DNA of 64,000 nt from contig SCFE01000011.1 of the NCBI GenBank assembly GCA_004352715.1, positions 1,879,796-1,943,795 on the forward strand. The letters run 5' to 3'. The position numbers and the translations under genes are program-made. The notes below the pieces were generated by a model. It saw nothing but the letters and a program-made list of their open reading frames with translations. It did no database searches and was not told where the DNA came from. Below, one piece after another: positions 1 to 11,880 of the stretch. Source of the DNA: Hofstenia miamia (Eukaryota > Xenacoelomorpha > Acoela). Position 1 is the stretch's first letter; every line of letters begins with the position of its first letter.

Positions 1-28
1 GTTTGTAGATTAAAACAGATTATATATA

Positions 29-359
29 TGTGACCATCCACAGGAAAAGGGTGCATTAGGGATTTTTTCATAAATTGAGTTACCAATTGATTTAGATAGG
101 TAATTATATGTAGAAAATGGTGGACTCTATATATGATACAAAGCCTTATTTCCGGTACACTTCCTGTATTACAGGAAAATAAGTACAAAAATAATCATTT
201 ACTTATTGGGACAAGTCTTTTTATTGTGCCCTAGCTCCTTACAAAGAGTGCAAGCGCGTTTTCTTTTTCCAAGGTTACTGCGGTGGTGAATTGTAGCAGG
301 TCATTTTACTCAAAACATTTCAAATTCCCTAATACACCCTTTTCCTGTGGATGGTCACA
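29..359. mobile_element. MITE with ~36-bp terminal inverted repeats
   Basis: The left end begins TGTGACCATCCACAGGAAAA and continues with GGGTGCATTAGGGA. The right end is its reverse complement with about two differences. Both ends abut TATATA, which fits a TA target duplication as made by Tc1/mariner-type elements. The 331-bp interior has no coding capacity. Family assignment beyond 'TA-inserting MITE' is inference. Confidence 0.8.
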
Positions 360-600
360 TATATAAATATGAGACTGTTTAGTGCTGTTGTTAATAACTG
401 TTTGCCACGATAGTTTGGTTTTAGCCAATCAGCATTGATCAATGTGACGTATTCCTATTTGTTCGAATTCAAGTGTCAAGTATTTTCGAGCACTTGCAAT
501 TTTACTAAACCACACCAATTCCACTAGCGTCCTCAATTACATGAATTGAAGTAAATTGCAATATACTTTTGATTGACAAACTAACAAGCTAAAGCCCATG

Positions 601-850
601 CCTACACGAACAACTTTTGTCGCCGATTTTTGTCGTCCGAACGAACAACTTTTTTCGCCAACTTTTGTCACCAATTTCTGTCGTCCGAACGAACAACTTT
701 CGTCGCCAACTTTGGTTGTTGATTTGGTATGCTACACGAACAATTTTATTTAGTCATTTAATTAGTTTTAGACAAAAGTTGGGGAGGGGATGCTACACGA
801 ACGATTTTTGTTGGCGACAAAAATTGGTGACAAAAGTTGTTCGTGTAGGA
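601..850. mobile_element. MITE with ~23-bp TIRs and internal direct repeats
   Basis: The left end reads CTACACGAACAACTTTTGTC followed by GCC. The right end is the inverted copy with one change (ACC). CGTCCGAACGAACAACTTT occurs twice inside, and further inverted TTTTTGTCGCC-type pieces lie next to the right TIR, so the element folds on itself. No coding sequence is seen. An identical copy lies in the duplicated block at 21063-21312. Confidence 0.75.
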
Positions 851-1285
851 TAGTGTTACAACAACTTTTTATTATTNCTCTCAACCCTGGTCTCTAAGTC
901 TACAATCTAGTCTTAAAATGCTTAACTTGTTAAACACAGTGTTTATAAAACGTTGAAGTTAAGCAAACAATAATGACGGTGTCTTGGTAAAGCGTTAACC
1001 AGCACATAATTAAAGAAAAGTCTAATAGGATTTGACAAAATACAGGTCAAAGGTCATTCAGTTGCTCAGAAAAACCTTTTAATAACACACTGTTGTGGTT
1101 ATTTCCAGCATTTACTGTATTGACAGCTAGTGTCAACAATACTACTAAACTCATCATTGTGGGAAAAGTTTTTCTCCCTACAGATCCGCAATTAAAATAA
1201 TATTAGAAGCATGTTTAACTAAAGCATTATCACATATGGTAACAACTGAGCAATGCAATTTGATAATTTACAACATAGTATCTGT

Positions 1286-1612
1286 CTTGTCAACGAGCCG
1301 AGCTTGAGCACAGTATTTGATATACAACGAGCCCAAAACGAGCCTATTTTAGGCAAAGCAAGTTTATAGTTCTGCTTGTTAATTTGATTATATAGTTTTT
1401 TCTTATTTTTTGCAGTCAGTATGCCTTTCCTATAATCTTATTTAAGAAATGTTTATTAAATAATAGGAAGAGCTATGTAAAAAATTCTTTGAGCACAATA
1501 TTTAAAAAAAATACCGAGGTAAAACGAGCCTCATTCAAAGATTTTATGTGGCGAGCCGAGCCGAACCGAACTTACATAAAATTTAAACGAGCCGAGCCGA
1601 GCTTGGACAAGT
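1286..1612 (+). mobile_element. GAGCC-family MITE, full copy
   Basis: The termini are CTTGTCAACGAGCCGAGC on the left and, inverted, ACTTGTCCAAGCTCGGCTCGG on the right in fragmentary form. Subterminal DNA is packed with CGAGCC units in both orientations, and the centre is AT-rich with no coding capacity. Related copies lie at 16360-16664 (inverted), 21748-22074 (inside the duplication), 25536-25856 (inverted, cut by a gap), 5076-5512 (cut by a gap) and partly at 10318-10595. Confidence 0.75.
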
Positions 1613-4600
1613 CTGAATATTACCATATATTTTACAAAAACTGGATGTTTTCTATTTCCATTCATAAAAAAATAAAAGATCGTGCAGGAAAACAGAAATA
1701 AAAAAAGAAAAAAATCTTTAAAACATATTAAAAGCATTTAAATTGTAGTTGTGATACTGGAGTATATCTATTTAAATTGAACAGAAAACGCAATCAATTA
1801 AGTCAAATTATTTACCATTTGAAGAAATTATTTTTCTTGTTCTAAATTACAACGTTGTATTTTTTAAGCAAATTTTATTGTTATTTAACAAATAAATAGA
1901 TTGTCAGGTGCATGGCTTACTTAGAATATATTAAGCAAGCCATGGTCAGGTGACTTAAGAAATAAGCATATTCCTGAATTTATTGCAAAACAAAAACGTA
2001 CCCAAATAATTGAAAAATTAATTTTTTGAATTGAGAATTGAGTAAAATATTAAGCAACTTTTTTCACAATTTATAACCTTCTCTCTATTTTAATATTATA
2101 GGATATGAATTGAAGACGATTTTGCAAATATTGATTTTAAAATCGGTTAATCGGCACACTTAATGAAATGCAAAACATATGTAAGCGTAGTGATTAAAAG
2201 TAATAGTAAAGCAGGTTCATAAATGCAACAAGGGATGATAACTGAGACAACACACATACGGACATACTCTTATTTATCTAGTCCATTAAAGACGTGAATT
2301 GTTCCAACTGTATGCAACAGATGCCAAGTTTAGTTAATTGCATCGGGGAGAATGTGCGAGCGTGACGCTTGCTCAACCAACAGTATGTCATTTTCATTCC
2401 ATACTTTAAATAAATTATACGACTTACTAATGATATGTAACATCAATCTCTTTACAAGTTGTTACTGTATATCAGTAGTTATGAAACGTTGTATATATGC
2501 ACTCTAAACGTTACTGTGTCAGTATGGTATTTACAATAATTATAGGTGCGAGCAATTATTAATATCATTGAATTCATTGTTGATGTGGGCAGAAAGCGTT
2601 TAAATGATTTTCATACATATGAATAAATTGATGTACAAAACACAAGAAATGTAACATCATATTGTATTAGTGTGCATTTAACATAAATTATCTGTTTCTA
2701 TATGCGCCAGTTACTTCATCCCTTCGAATGTTGCACTTCAGCATATACCGGTACTGTATATGTAGGTTTTTACGTAAACTTATAGCAGGCCTAATTAATT
2801 TTTTTGATAATAACATTTTTTTTACAATATCAAATTGAAAAAGTTACCATTTTAGATGATAAACTTTTAAGCATATACATTTTTTTTATAAGAACCTGTA
2901 AATTTTTCCTGAGGCTCAGCTGTTCCTATTTTTTTTGGCACTTTGAGCCTTAAATTGTTCTTATTTTGTTCTTATTTTTTCTAAGGTAAAAAACATGTTT
3001 TGGCTATTTACTTTTTACTATTTATAGGATTTTAGATGCCACTTATTCTTTTTGTTATAACTACTTTATATTCTCTTACGTTTAGTATTTTTAAACTTTT
3101 GGAACTGTAAATAAGTATCTTTTGTTACTAGTCATTGAAAAAATCAAAACAAAAAACTACTTTTTAAATACTTTCAGCCTCACTACTGTTCTTAAATTTT
3201 TTTTATTTTTTGGCATTTGTGAGCCGCATTGATCTTATAAAATTGTTCTTATAAAAAAAGTGTATCAAAAAACTTCAGTTTATATCTATAATCTATGATA
3301 CCGTAAAATGGAGTAACTTTTAACGGGAACTATTTTTCAAACGTTAGTTAATTTTTGCGGCTCAAAGATATGTAATTTGTTTCTCATTTTTACACCCCAC
3401 TAGAGACATTAGAATATAATTAATATTTATTTGTTTAATGTAGATGTATGTTGCCTATGCTTATGAAATTTGAAACATAAACACAATACACGCAATTCAT
3501 TGTGACTGAATCAACAAAACTGCGGATAATATGTTGAACTATGTCACCCAATTACATTAAATGATGAAGAAAATGAAATCATAGAAGCTGTGATGAATAT
3601 GCTGTCAAGAATGCAGCAGATCACGTGAGCATTGTTATAAGTTTACGGCAGCAGTCACAATACATTCAGTGGTCATGAAAAATTATCGTTCAATCATGAA
3701 GGGAAAACATTTAAGCAACAAACCTGAAGCAAGTTCCTGATTTAGGATTTCGTCTAAACCAGTTTATTTCTTAAGTTTATTTCTTAACTGAATGGGTTCC
3801 CAACAGAAAAGCCATGAGGAATTTAAGGTCCAGAATTGCATACCATGGGTCAAAATGAACTAGGGTCAGTGTTAATGATGTAGTTGTACGCAAATTTCTT
3901 AATAATCTTCCTTTAAAACCATATTTAATCCTAAAAACACTTACAATTATATGGTGCAGAAGTTAACCAGGATGTTCAAGTCGTTAACGACTATTCAAAA
4001 CCTTAATTAAGACTGATGTTATATGGTAATGTAATTGGGACATGGTGCTACAAGTTGGTGCATATAGAGCATCCAACAAAGTTTTGTGGAATGATGTCCA
4101 GTTTGAACTTTATCCTTCCATCATAAATACTTGGACTGGTGCTTTTATAATAAACTATTTAAATCTTTCTTCATTTACTTCATTCTGGTGTTAAAGGCTC
4201 ACGTTCATGAAAGCACTTACTGTTAAGAAATGCGTCAGAAAAGAAATGTAAAAACTATTTTGTACGGATTGTTCGTTTAGCACATTTATTCATTTGTCAT
4301 GGCAACAATAAGCGTATTTGATAAATCAAATTCACCTAAAAGTTTCTACAAGAATTTCATTCGAATTATTTTGACAACTTTTGCAAACTTCAAATGCTTT
4401 CAAACATAGTTATATTATTTGTACATTTTTATATGTGTTTCTTCGTTTGTATTTTACTTGAATACATAAATAATAAAATCAATACATGTTGGTGCACCTC
4501 TACTGAGTTGTTATAAACAAATCAATTGGAGAAAGGGTTTTTAGAGAGATTTCTTCCATAGTCTACTAAGAATTCTGGTGAAACTTATAATTGATGATCT

Positions 4601-4890
4601 ACTTCACAACTCTTTTATCAAATTCTACAAAACAACATTCTTCAGTTCTTGGATGTGGAAAGTTTATTGACGCACCATTCTCGGTAACTGGCGGAGCAAA
4701 AAATTGAAATCCGGGTTGCTATTCCAAAAGAAGTATTTCTGGTAATATTTAGTCTTGGAGGGGTAGAAAAATGGGATCCAGATTATCCAAGAATTATAGA
4801 GAACCAGCTTAGTTACTGGATGTCATTTGATGCAACTCTGATATAAATGTTGACAGAGAGAAGAAAGCAATGGGATTCCCAAGATGAAAC
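1613..4890. other. AT-rich DNA without recognised gene
   Basis: I see no convincing coding sequence, only T-rich stretches and short chance open frames. Around 4000-5060 the base composition is a little more coding-like and could be a decayed gene or transposon remnant, but stops are frequent and I could not assign it. Confidence 0.5.
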
Positions 4891-5075
4891 CTCGTGCTGC
4901 AAGGGTGGTTACTGGAGAGCAGATTAGAAGTAGGGAATTTATTAATTCTGGTACTGCACCACTTTGATATTATATTTCTGACAGCTCGGATCTTGGTTTT
5001 TACTGCAAGGGCTCAGATTCTAACAATGGGATTAGTTACAGTGCATCATTTGCTTTGGAAAGGCTCTGTCGCAGA

Positions 5076-5512
5076 CTTGTCAACGAGCCGNNNNNNNNNN
5101 NNNNNNNNNNNNNNNNNNNNNNNNNNNNNNNNNNNNNNNNNNNNNNNNNNNNNNNNNNNNNNNNNNNNNNNNNNNNNNNNNNNNNNNNNNNNNNNNNNNN
5201 NNNNNNNNNNNNNNNNNNNNNNNNNNNNNNNNNNNNNNNNNNNNNNNNNNNNNNNNNNNNNNNNNNNNNNNNNNNNNNNNNNNNNNNNNNNNNNNNNNNN
5301 NNNNNNNNNNNNNNNNNNNNNNNNNNNNNNNNNNNNNNNNNNNNNNNNNNNNNNNNNNNNNNNNNNNNNNNNNNNNNNNNNNNNNNNNNNNNNNNNNNNN
5401 NNNNNNNNNNNNNNNNNNNNNNNNNNNNNNNNNNNNNNNNNNNNNNNNNNNNNNNNNNNNNNNNNNNNNNNNNNNNNNNNGGCTCGTTAGAAGCTCGCCT
5501 CTTTGACAAATC
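5076..5512. mobile_element. GAGCC-family MITE interrupted by a 390-N gap
   Basis: ACTTGTCAACGAGCCG stands immediately left of the gap (5091-5480). GGCTCGTTAGAAGCTCG and then TTTGACAAAT follow it on the right, as expected for the two inverted ends of this family. The interior is unsequenced. The partner position in the other duplicate (25536 onward) shows the continued element. Confidence 0.6.
5091..5480. other. Assembly gap (390 N)
   Basis: A run of N inside a repetitive MITE. Any reading frame drawn across it is meaningless. Confidence 0.99.
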
Positions 5513-8390
5513 TGCTCTGCCGTAAATGCAATGAAAATACATCAGACCCTTACAACCAATATCATCTTGTGCTCAACCCAATACTTGGTTGTCTTACAAT
5601 TTATAGATTATTTTTTATGTTTGTTGCATAAATTTTTGTAGATTTATAAGTACAAATTATGTTGAATTATAAGTCTATCAACTGTTAAAGGTTACCTCCA
5701 ATTTTACGATTTTTTGTATTAATATTTTTATCAATTCCTGTAGTTGCTGGAGTTAAGATTAAAATTAAAAAAATGCTTAGAGTTGCAAAAAATAACAAAT
5801 TCTTAAATACAGGAAAATTGGTGATTAAGCCATAATATTTGTTTATGTCCATTTGTAATTACATCGTTTATTGATTTATCATGCAACAACATAAAATATA
5901 ACAATAATTCATTTATAACACATTGGCTGGCAGAATTATCGCGGAAAAATTTCCCTATTCATTTTTCACATATGGAATTTACATTTTACTACACTTCGTG
6001 AACTTGAAATATTCCGAATTCAATGCATAAAATTGATTGACTGGAATGGGATAATTGACAGCTTAAAAGAATAGATTTGCCACTTGTGTTTATATACTAC
6101 AATCGCCCTTCTTGGATACGTTCATAACGTACAACGCGATAGTAATTTCAAAAAACAATTTTTCATTGCAACAATATCAACGACTGTATATTGAAATATA
6201 TGTTTTATACGAGAACAGCTTCTTGTAAAAGCGATATTAGTTCTTGACCATTAGTGGGAATGATTCTAGCTTATCATTTTGGAAAAGAGGCCGATCAGAA
6301 TTTCTAGAACTTTGATGATTAAAAAAATCGCTATAAAAGCATTCCAAAATATTATAAAAAATCTAAATATTTAGTCAATTGTCGCAATAACTCAAAGTTT
6401 TAGTCAAATTACTAAATTTTCAATAAATATAATAAATTTCAAAGTTGAAGGAACTAATGCTCAGTAAATTTAAAAATTGATAACTACTAGTGCTGTGATC
6501 TCCAATATTCTTGAACCGGATTGCTTCTTAACTTAACTGGATACTTAAAAATTAGCGCTTTCTTGGTTACATTCATCTAACATCTATGCATCTTGTATCT
6601 ATGTGTACATTTATGTCCAAGTTCAAAAAAATATATTCCATCCCTGTATGTCAAAATTGAATTGGTCTATTCTTATGTGTTAGCATTAATTCGATGGATA
6701 TATATATATATATATTGTTTTGCAAAACCGCAATCATTGTAATCGCAATATATTTTCATAATTTCATAATTTGATTTTCCCTGATTAACTGGCTCTTGCA
6801 GATTAATCAGCTTCAACCTGACTGGACCGGGGTAACCGGACCGGATCCAACACTAATAACTTCGATAGTTGTTGTTGTTTGAAGTGTTTTTTGCTAAAAA
6901 TTAGAGATGTGAGCGATGCGACACTGCGCAGAATATCGCCATCTGCCATGGAGTGGTAGGGTAACCACTTTTAGTTAGAATTCAATATTACATTATATAT
7001 ATAATATAAATTTATGTATAATATAAATTATTTGATAAACATGTGGGTGCAAAGCGCTTTTACTGTGTTTTTTAGTGAGCATTTGCATATGCTAATATAA
7101 ATCTTTCAATAATTTTCAGTATATTTTTTACTGGAGGCTCAAAAACACAATTCTGGGGGAACTGCCCCAAAAATAAGTGCAAAAATTATTTTTTGAATTT
7201 CATACTTTGGAATAATGTGTAGTACATCATTGAAAAGCTGAGTGCCTCCGATTTTCAGAAGATTTTTCAAATTTGAAATCAGACTAAAATTAATGGAGTT
7301 ATAAGGGAAACGTATCACTAAAATCGTGAAAAATCTGCTGAAATCTGACAAAAAGGTCGCTGTGACTATGCTGAACCTATATTTTTATTAAAAAAGAGGC
7401 TTAAATCACACGTAAGACTAAAAGTCAAGAAAAATGAAGAAGTTTCATTGATAGGCTTTACTGCAATCACCATTTAAAAACAGGGGGCGGGGTGGATTTA
7501 AGTCCCATGGACAAAAGGGTTAAGAAAAGTATAAATATTAAAGTTTTAAACTTGAAACCTAAGACAGACTTGCAAAATCAAAAAGTTTAGAATAGTACGG
7601 AATAAACAAAAAGAGCGCTCATAAGTACGGAATTTGCAGCAAACGCGGTAGATTTCGGACCATTGCGGTATACTTCGGAGAGTTTCGTGTTTCTACGGAG
7701 GTAGGCGGTGACATTTCCAATAAGAGAAAATTCCAAATTCTGCATTGTCAAATACTTGACCATTAAAAGCGAATGAATTTTGATCCAAAAATCTCTTCTG
7801 ATAAAATTATGTTGGAATTTAATATCATAGTTGAAAAGATTATTCATATTTATTTCGACAAATATGCATCATAAAATGTATATTAAACTTTGTTTACCTT
7901 AAAAGGACGGTTTTGCTTTATCTTTTCAAACAAGACAATTATGTTCTTATCCACAAAATTTATTATGAGATATTGAGAAAACATCGCCAACCTGCCGCAG
8001 TCTCTTCTAATGGTTTCTTCTTTTGCAGTTTACTTCTATTAAAGAATATTTTTTGTTTTCATATTTACGAAACAATGCATTAATTCCATTCAGGGCCATG
8101 CGAAAGGCGGGGACAGACAAATAATTTTTCCCGGTCTATGAGGTCGACAGAGCCTCGTGTACGCTAATAAATAGCGACTAACTAGGTGGTTAATTCAGGT
8201 TGACAGCATTAAGGTATTTTAAGCTCATTTGACAGGTGTTAAGTTAGCAGTAAAGCAACTTTTGAAGATGAACTTCACACCATGAACAAGACCTGAAATA
8301 CTTGGTGCCTTTTCTTAGACATTCTCTAACATCATGTGAATTATGTGGTTCAAAATTCTGTTGGTCATTAGTATCACCAACAAAGTTACT
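5513..8390. other. AT-rich DNA, no gene recognised
   Basis: Contains a short (TA)n tract near 6700-6716 and no convincing exon on either strand. Short open stretches at 7139-7351 and 7587-7847 on the minus strand lack recognisable motifs. Confidence 0.5.
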
Positions 8391-8419
8391 CAGGGCAAGA
8401 ATGCAACACTGGATATTGA

Positions 8420-8421
8420 AG

Positions 8422-8460
<39 letters not shown>

Positions 8461-9000
8461 GTTTACTTTATTGNCTTATCGATTTGATCAATTTTCGGAA
8501 ACTAATATGGAATGAAGTGAACTTCTTGATCAGAACTTGATATTCAAGTGAACTTTAACGAGGACGTGATTTGGTGTACAGGAAAAGAGAAAGACACCAT
8601 GATGATGCGGCACCAGAAGAGGCTTACTTCAAAAAATCAGAAATCTATGTTGTAATTGACAATGTTACAAATGGATTATCAAGCTCTTTTTTGGAAGTAT
8701 ACGAAATTGCGCAAGAAACAACTGAAGAAATTCAATGACCTTGATTGAAGCTATGTTATGCTGATATCACCCAGGAATTGTATGGAAACATAACCCCTTT
8801 TCTTTGTACAATGTGCAAACTTTAGCCTGAAAGAGTTGAATCCATTTAAACTTTTGAACTATTTTCATAAGTACAGACTTGAAGAGAAGTATCCGAAAGT
8901 TTGCATGTTTGCGAAAATTTTTGTCCAATTAAAACTTGTTAAGAACTACTTAATTGGCTTTTAAACAATCACTATAATGTTGATTTCTTTGAATATGTTT
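8420..9000 (+). pseudogene. hAT transposase remnant
   Basis: Around 8580-8735 one frame stays open and reads AYFKKSEIYVVIDNVTNGLSS followed closely by FLEVYEIAQET. I compare this with the middle of hAT transposases of the zinc-finger MYM / DUF4371 type, where a conserved 'F...V..VILDS.I..L..RF' block occurs. Upstream frames are broken by stops, a (TA)n tract (8427-8456) and an N at 8474. Downstream, 8880-8970 may hold a little more of the protein but is also interrupted. It is certainly inactive. The alternative is a chance open frame. Assignment is by remembered family pattern only. Confidence 0.45.
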
Positions 9001-9325
9001 CATTCCAGAACACTACTAGTCAAACAAGATCTGAACCAATAGTTTTGTTCAAGCCTCAAGTGGTTAGAAGGGAGTTTTGCATGGCAAACTTTTGTACTAG
9101 AATTGTTCCACTATTAAACAACCTCATTGGAAGTTCTGGTCTAAATATTTTTTCGACAAGCCACATCTATTCAAAAAACAATTATATGATTATTTTCACC
9201 GTAAGGTCAGCAACTTCAAATTTGATCAACCTTGCACATGGATGTTATCCTGTTATCGCAAAAATGGTCGTCAGAATGCGTTATTCTCTCTACAGATCCA
9301 TCTTTACATTTTTTCAGTTATCTTC

Positions 9326-9364
<39 letters not shown>

Positions 9365-10190
9365 TCATGATCTACAATGTTTGAAGAGTAGCTAAGTGAC
9401 CTTTCAAGACTCAACATAAAATCAGAGATTGGTTAAAAATAGATTTGGATCAAAGACATCAAAACATTTTTCAAACAGAAAACAAGAGAAGTGCCTCTTT
9501 TTTAGTGCTAAAACATAATTTGGTATTGAAATATATTTTTGCAGCCTATGGATTTACATCTTATGCAAAAATATATAATGATTATATTGAGGTAGAAAAG
9601 ACACTTTAAACATCATGATTGTTATGGTGGGTTCAAGTGAGTGGTGCCATAAGTTAAATATATATCCGGGCCTAATTACTTCTCGCAGTCATATGTATAT
9701 GGATATCATCATAGGTTTATGATCATTTAACCATATATGTGCAAGGAATACTTGTTCTAATAAGACAAGAGCTGATTCCTTTTATTATTTTATTTTTGGT
9801 TAAATAGAGTTGTTAAATAAGTGTAGTTTTTAAATCTTTCTTAAGATATATAATCTCATGTCAATTCGACTAAAAGTTATAAGGGAAATGATAGCAATAC
9901 AATGCTATTAGAGCCCTGCTTTTTGAAATTATTAGTCAGCTACGTCCTTACCCGCCATCACGCCCTCTAAATACATTACTGACACAGTACAGGCAAATCA
10001 CATAACCGATATACGTGATATTATTTTAACGTAAACATAATGTCGTGTTTCCCGCAGATTTAAGGCGTGTTTGCTTCAAATTTTTGGGAAAATTAACAAT
10101 ATTCTCGCGCTTAATTTCTTGTTGCTTCTATTAAAGAATCACGTTTTCTATCGTTGGATTAATTACACCTCGCTGTGAAATTGTAAGTTG
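9001..10190. other. AT-rich DNA, (TA)n at 9337-9360, no gene recognised
   Basis: A 116-codon plus-strand frame (9045-9395) runs into the TA tract and has no recognisable motif. I treat it as chance. Confidence 0.5.
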
Positions 10191-10221
10191 ATTGTATTAC
10201 ATTTTGTAAATATCAAATCCT

Positions 10222-10538
10222 ACCGAGCTGTTTTATTCATATAAACATGAGTCGAAAATTCTTTTGGAGCGGCGTTTTTTAGTGGGGCAACTTAGGCGTA
10301 GAATAAAACGTGGGACAGACCTGTCAACGAGCAGAGCTTCTAACCAGCCAAGCCAAGGCGGGCTTGAGCNNNNNNNNNNNNNNNNNNNNNACCGAGCTGT
10401 TTTATTCATATAAACATGAGTCGAAAATTCTTTTGGAGCGGCGTTTTTTAGTGGGGCAACTTAGGCGTAGAATAAAACGTGGGACAGACCTGTCAACGAG
10501 CCGAGCTTCTAACCAGCCAAGCCAAGGCGAGCTTGAGC
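10222..10538. repeat. 148-bp direct repeat flanking a 21-N gap, with GAGCC-family end
   Basis: Positions 10222-10369 and 10391-10538 carry the same sequence with two differences, on either side of 21 Ns (10370-10390). Each copy ends in CTGTCAACGAGC-type sequence of the GAGCC MITE family, and the right copy continues into that family up to about 10595. A duplicated edge around a gap is typical of failed gap closure and is more likely artefact than tandem duplication. Confidence 0.85.
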
Positions 10539-10596
10539 ACATTATTGGATATACAAAAAGCCCAAAACGAGCTTTTTTAAGGAAAGCAAATGTATA

Positions 10597-10790
10597 GTTC
10601 TGCCAAGGAGGTTATGTTTTTGGTAGCGTGGGTTTGTTTGTCAGTTAGCAACTTTACGGAAAAAGTAATAAATGGATTGACCTCAAATTTTCATCAGAGG
10701 TGCGTCTCCGCCCAAGGAGGAATCCATTAAGTTTTGGTGCTTATCCGGGGGACACAAGCTGCGTGGTGGAGGTCTGCAGATCATATGGGA
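10597..10790 (+). repeat. Dispersed repeat with CCAAGGAGGTTATG start and GGTGGAGGTCTGC end
   Basis: The left part has GTTTTTGGTAGCG, GTTTGTTTGTCAGTTAGCAA and a run about dispensing '...AAAAAGTAATAAATGG'. The right part ends GTGGTGGAGGTCTGCAG. I recall a non-coding repeat with this layout (a T/G-rich GTTTGTTTGT block near one end and CGGAGGTCTGC at the other) from many aquatic animal genomes. Class unknown to me. Recognition is from memory and not verified. Confidence 0.45.
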
Positions 10791-10959
10791 CATATAGTAA
10801 TGATTTATACCAACTATTGTTCTAAAAACTCAGAGTGTAACATATTTATTTTCTGTCACAAATTGACATTTATTAATAATCGAGAGCTTTCGACTTTCTG
10901 CAGATGTCCATATTTCAATAGCATATTAGTGTGTCACTTACCAGAGCATCACTGAATAA

Positions 10960-11680
10960 GATATAAATGACCCCAAGTTGGGGCGAATAAATTCCCTTTC
11001 CAACCCCTTCTACTTAACTCCCTTAACCGTTTTATTATTTCTTACATTACTGTCACTTGTATTAATTAAAAACAAATTCCTTGGCAAATGAATACGTTTT
11101 GCTTTACACATATAGCTCTACACTCAACATAGACAGACATGCATTGTCATTAATGCCATATAGATTATTGTAACATCAGTCGGTAGTTGTTGTTAATTAT
11201 CGGCCAGATCACGCGCTTTTCGTGTTGACTAGTTGTTTTCATGTTTGTAAATATTGTAAATACGCATTGTATATAAGACAACCAAGCATCTGTAAACAGA
11301 GTAATAGTTTAACTGTGTTCTGTTGTTCACTAGAATCACTGTTGCTCTTGTATATGTTCACCTCAGCGACCTTCTGCTTTGACACTAAGTCCTCCGGCAA
11401 ATTTCTGCCTAGATTCAACCCTGTGATTCTACATTATGTTGTTAACTGATCATTTTAAGAAAACCATAATTCAGTCGCTACAGATGGGAGTTTAATAAGA
11501 CAGGCGTTTAGTTTTTTCAAATTTTGTTTACCGCACGGCACTATTTCAGAGTTCTTAATACATTAGTTGTTGAAAGAGTATTAGGGTGGGGAACGGCTGA
11601 GACTTTTACGGGTACCTATATTATAAACCCTCCCACGGACGGGTAAGTGTATCAGAAATATCTTAATCGCACAGTCTTAC
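10960..11680. other. No feature recognised
   Basis: Intergenic or intronic DNA without a convincing exon, inverted repeat or motif. Confidence 0.4.
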
Positions 11681-11686
11681 TGCAGG

Positions 11687-11880
11687 CCCCCAATAAACAA
11701 TAAAACGTTTTATACCCCTCTTATAATTGTATAACACGTTGTAAGACGTCTTAACATACGTTTTTAGACGTCTTCTAGACGTCTTCTACACCTGACATAG
11801 ATGCCATTTCTAAACGTCTTCTAAACCATTTTAAGACGTGTTATAAGACGTCTTCTAAACGTTTTATTGTTTATTGGGCC
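11687..11880. mobile_element. Short MITE with AGACGTCT repeats
   Basis: The left end CCCAATAAACAATAAAACG recurs inverted at the right end (CGTTTTATTGTTTATTGGG), an almost perfect ~22-bp TIR. Between them the octamer AGACGTCT or close variants recurs about six times, each itself palindromic. The whole 194 bp can fold into a long hairpin. No coding sequence. Confidence 0.75.

Larger units (their letters stand above)
436..5090. repeat. 4.65-kb direct duplication, copy 1 (partner 20898-25552)
   Basis: This block is colinear with 20898-25552 at a constant offset of 20462 bases. I noticed only scattered single-base differences (for example 3625, 4493 and 5013) plus one short divergent patch beside a single N in each copy (861-877). 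The left edge of the partner is a (TA)n tract, and the right edge of this copy runs into a 390-N gap inside a GAGCC-family MITE. It may be a real segmental duplication, but the edges and single-N joins look like assembly duplication or separated haplotypes. Confidence 0.9.

Noticed and set aside
617-853. 78-codon frame with repeated VVRTNNF
   Set aside because: It is the MITE 601-850 read through its direct repeats, and is duplicated at 21079.
3500-5060. Possible decayed transposase or retrocopy
   Set aside because: Some stretches look coding-like, but I could not match any block to a known family.
5055-5525. Open frames across N runs at 4894-5542, 25805-26944, 27988-28358 and 33660-34829
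   Set aside because: They consist mostly of unknown bases; no protein can be inferred.
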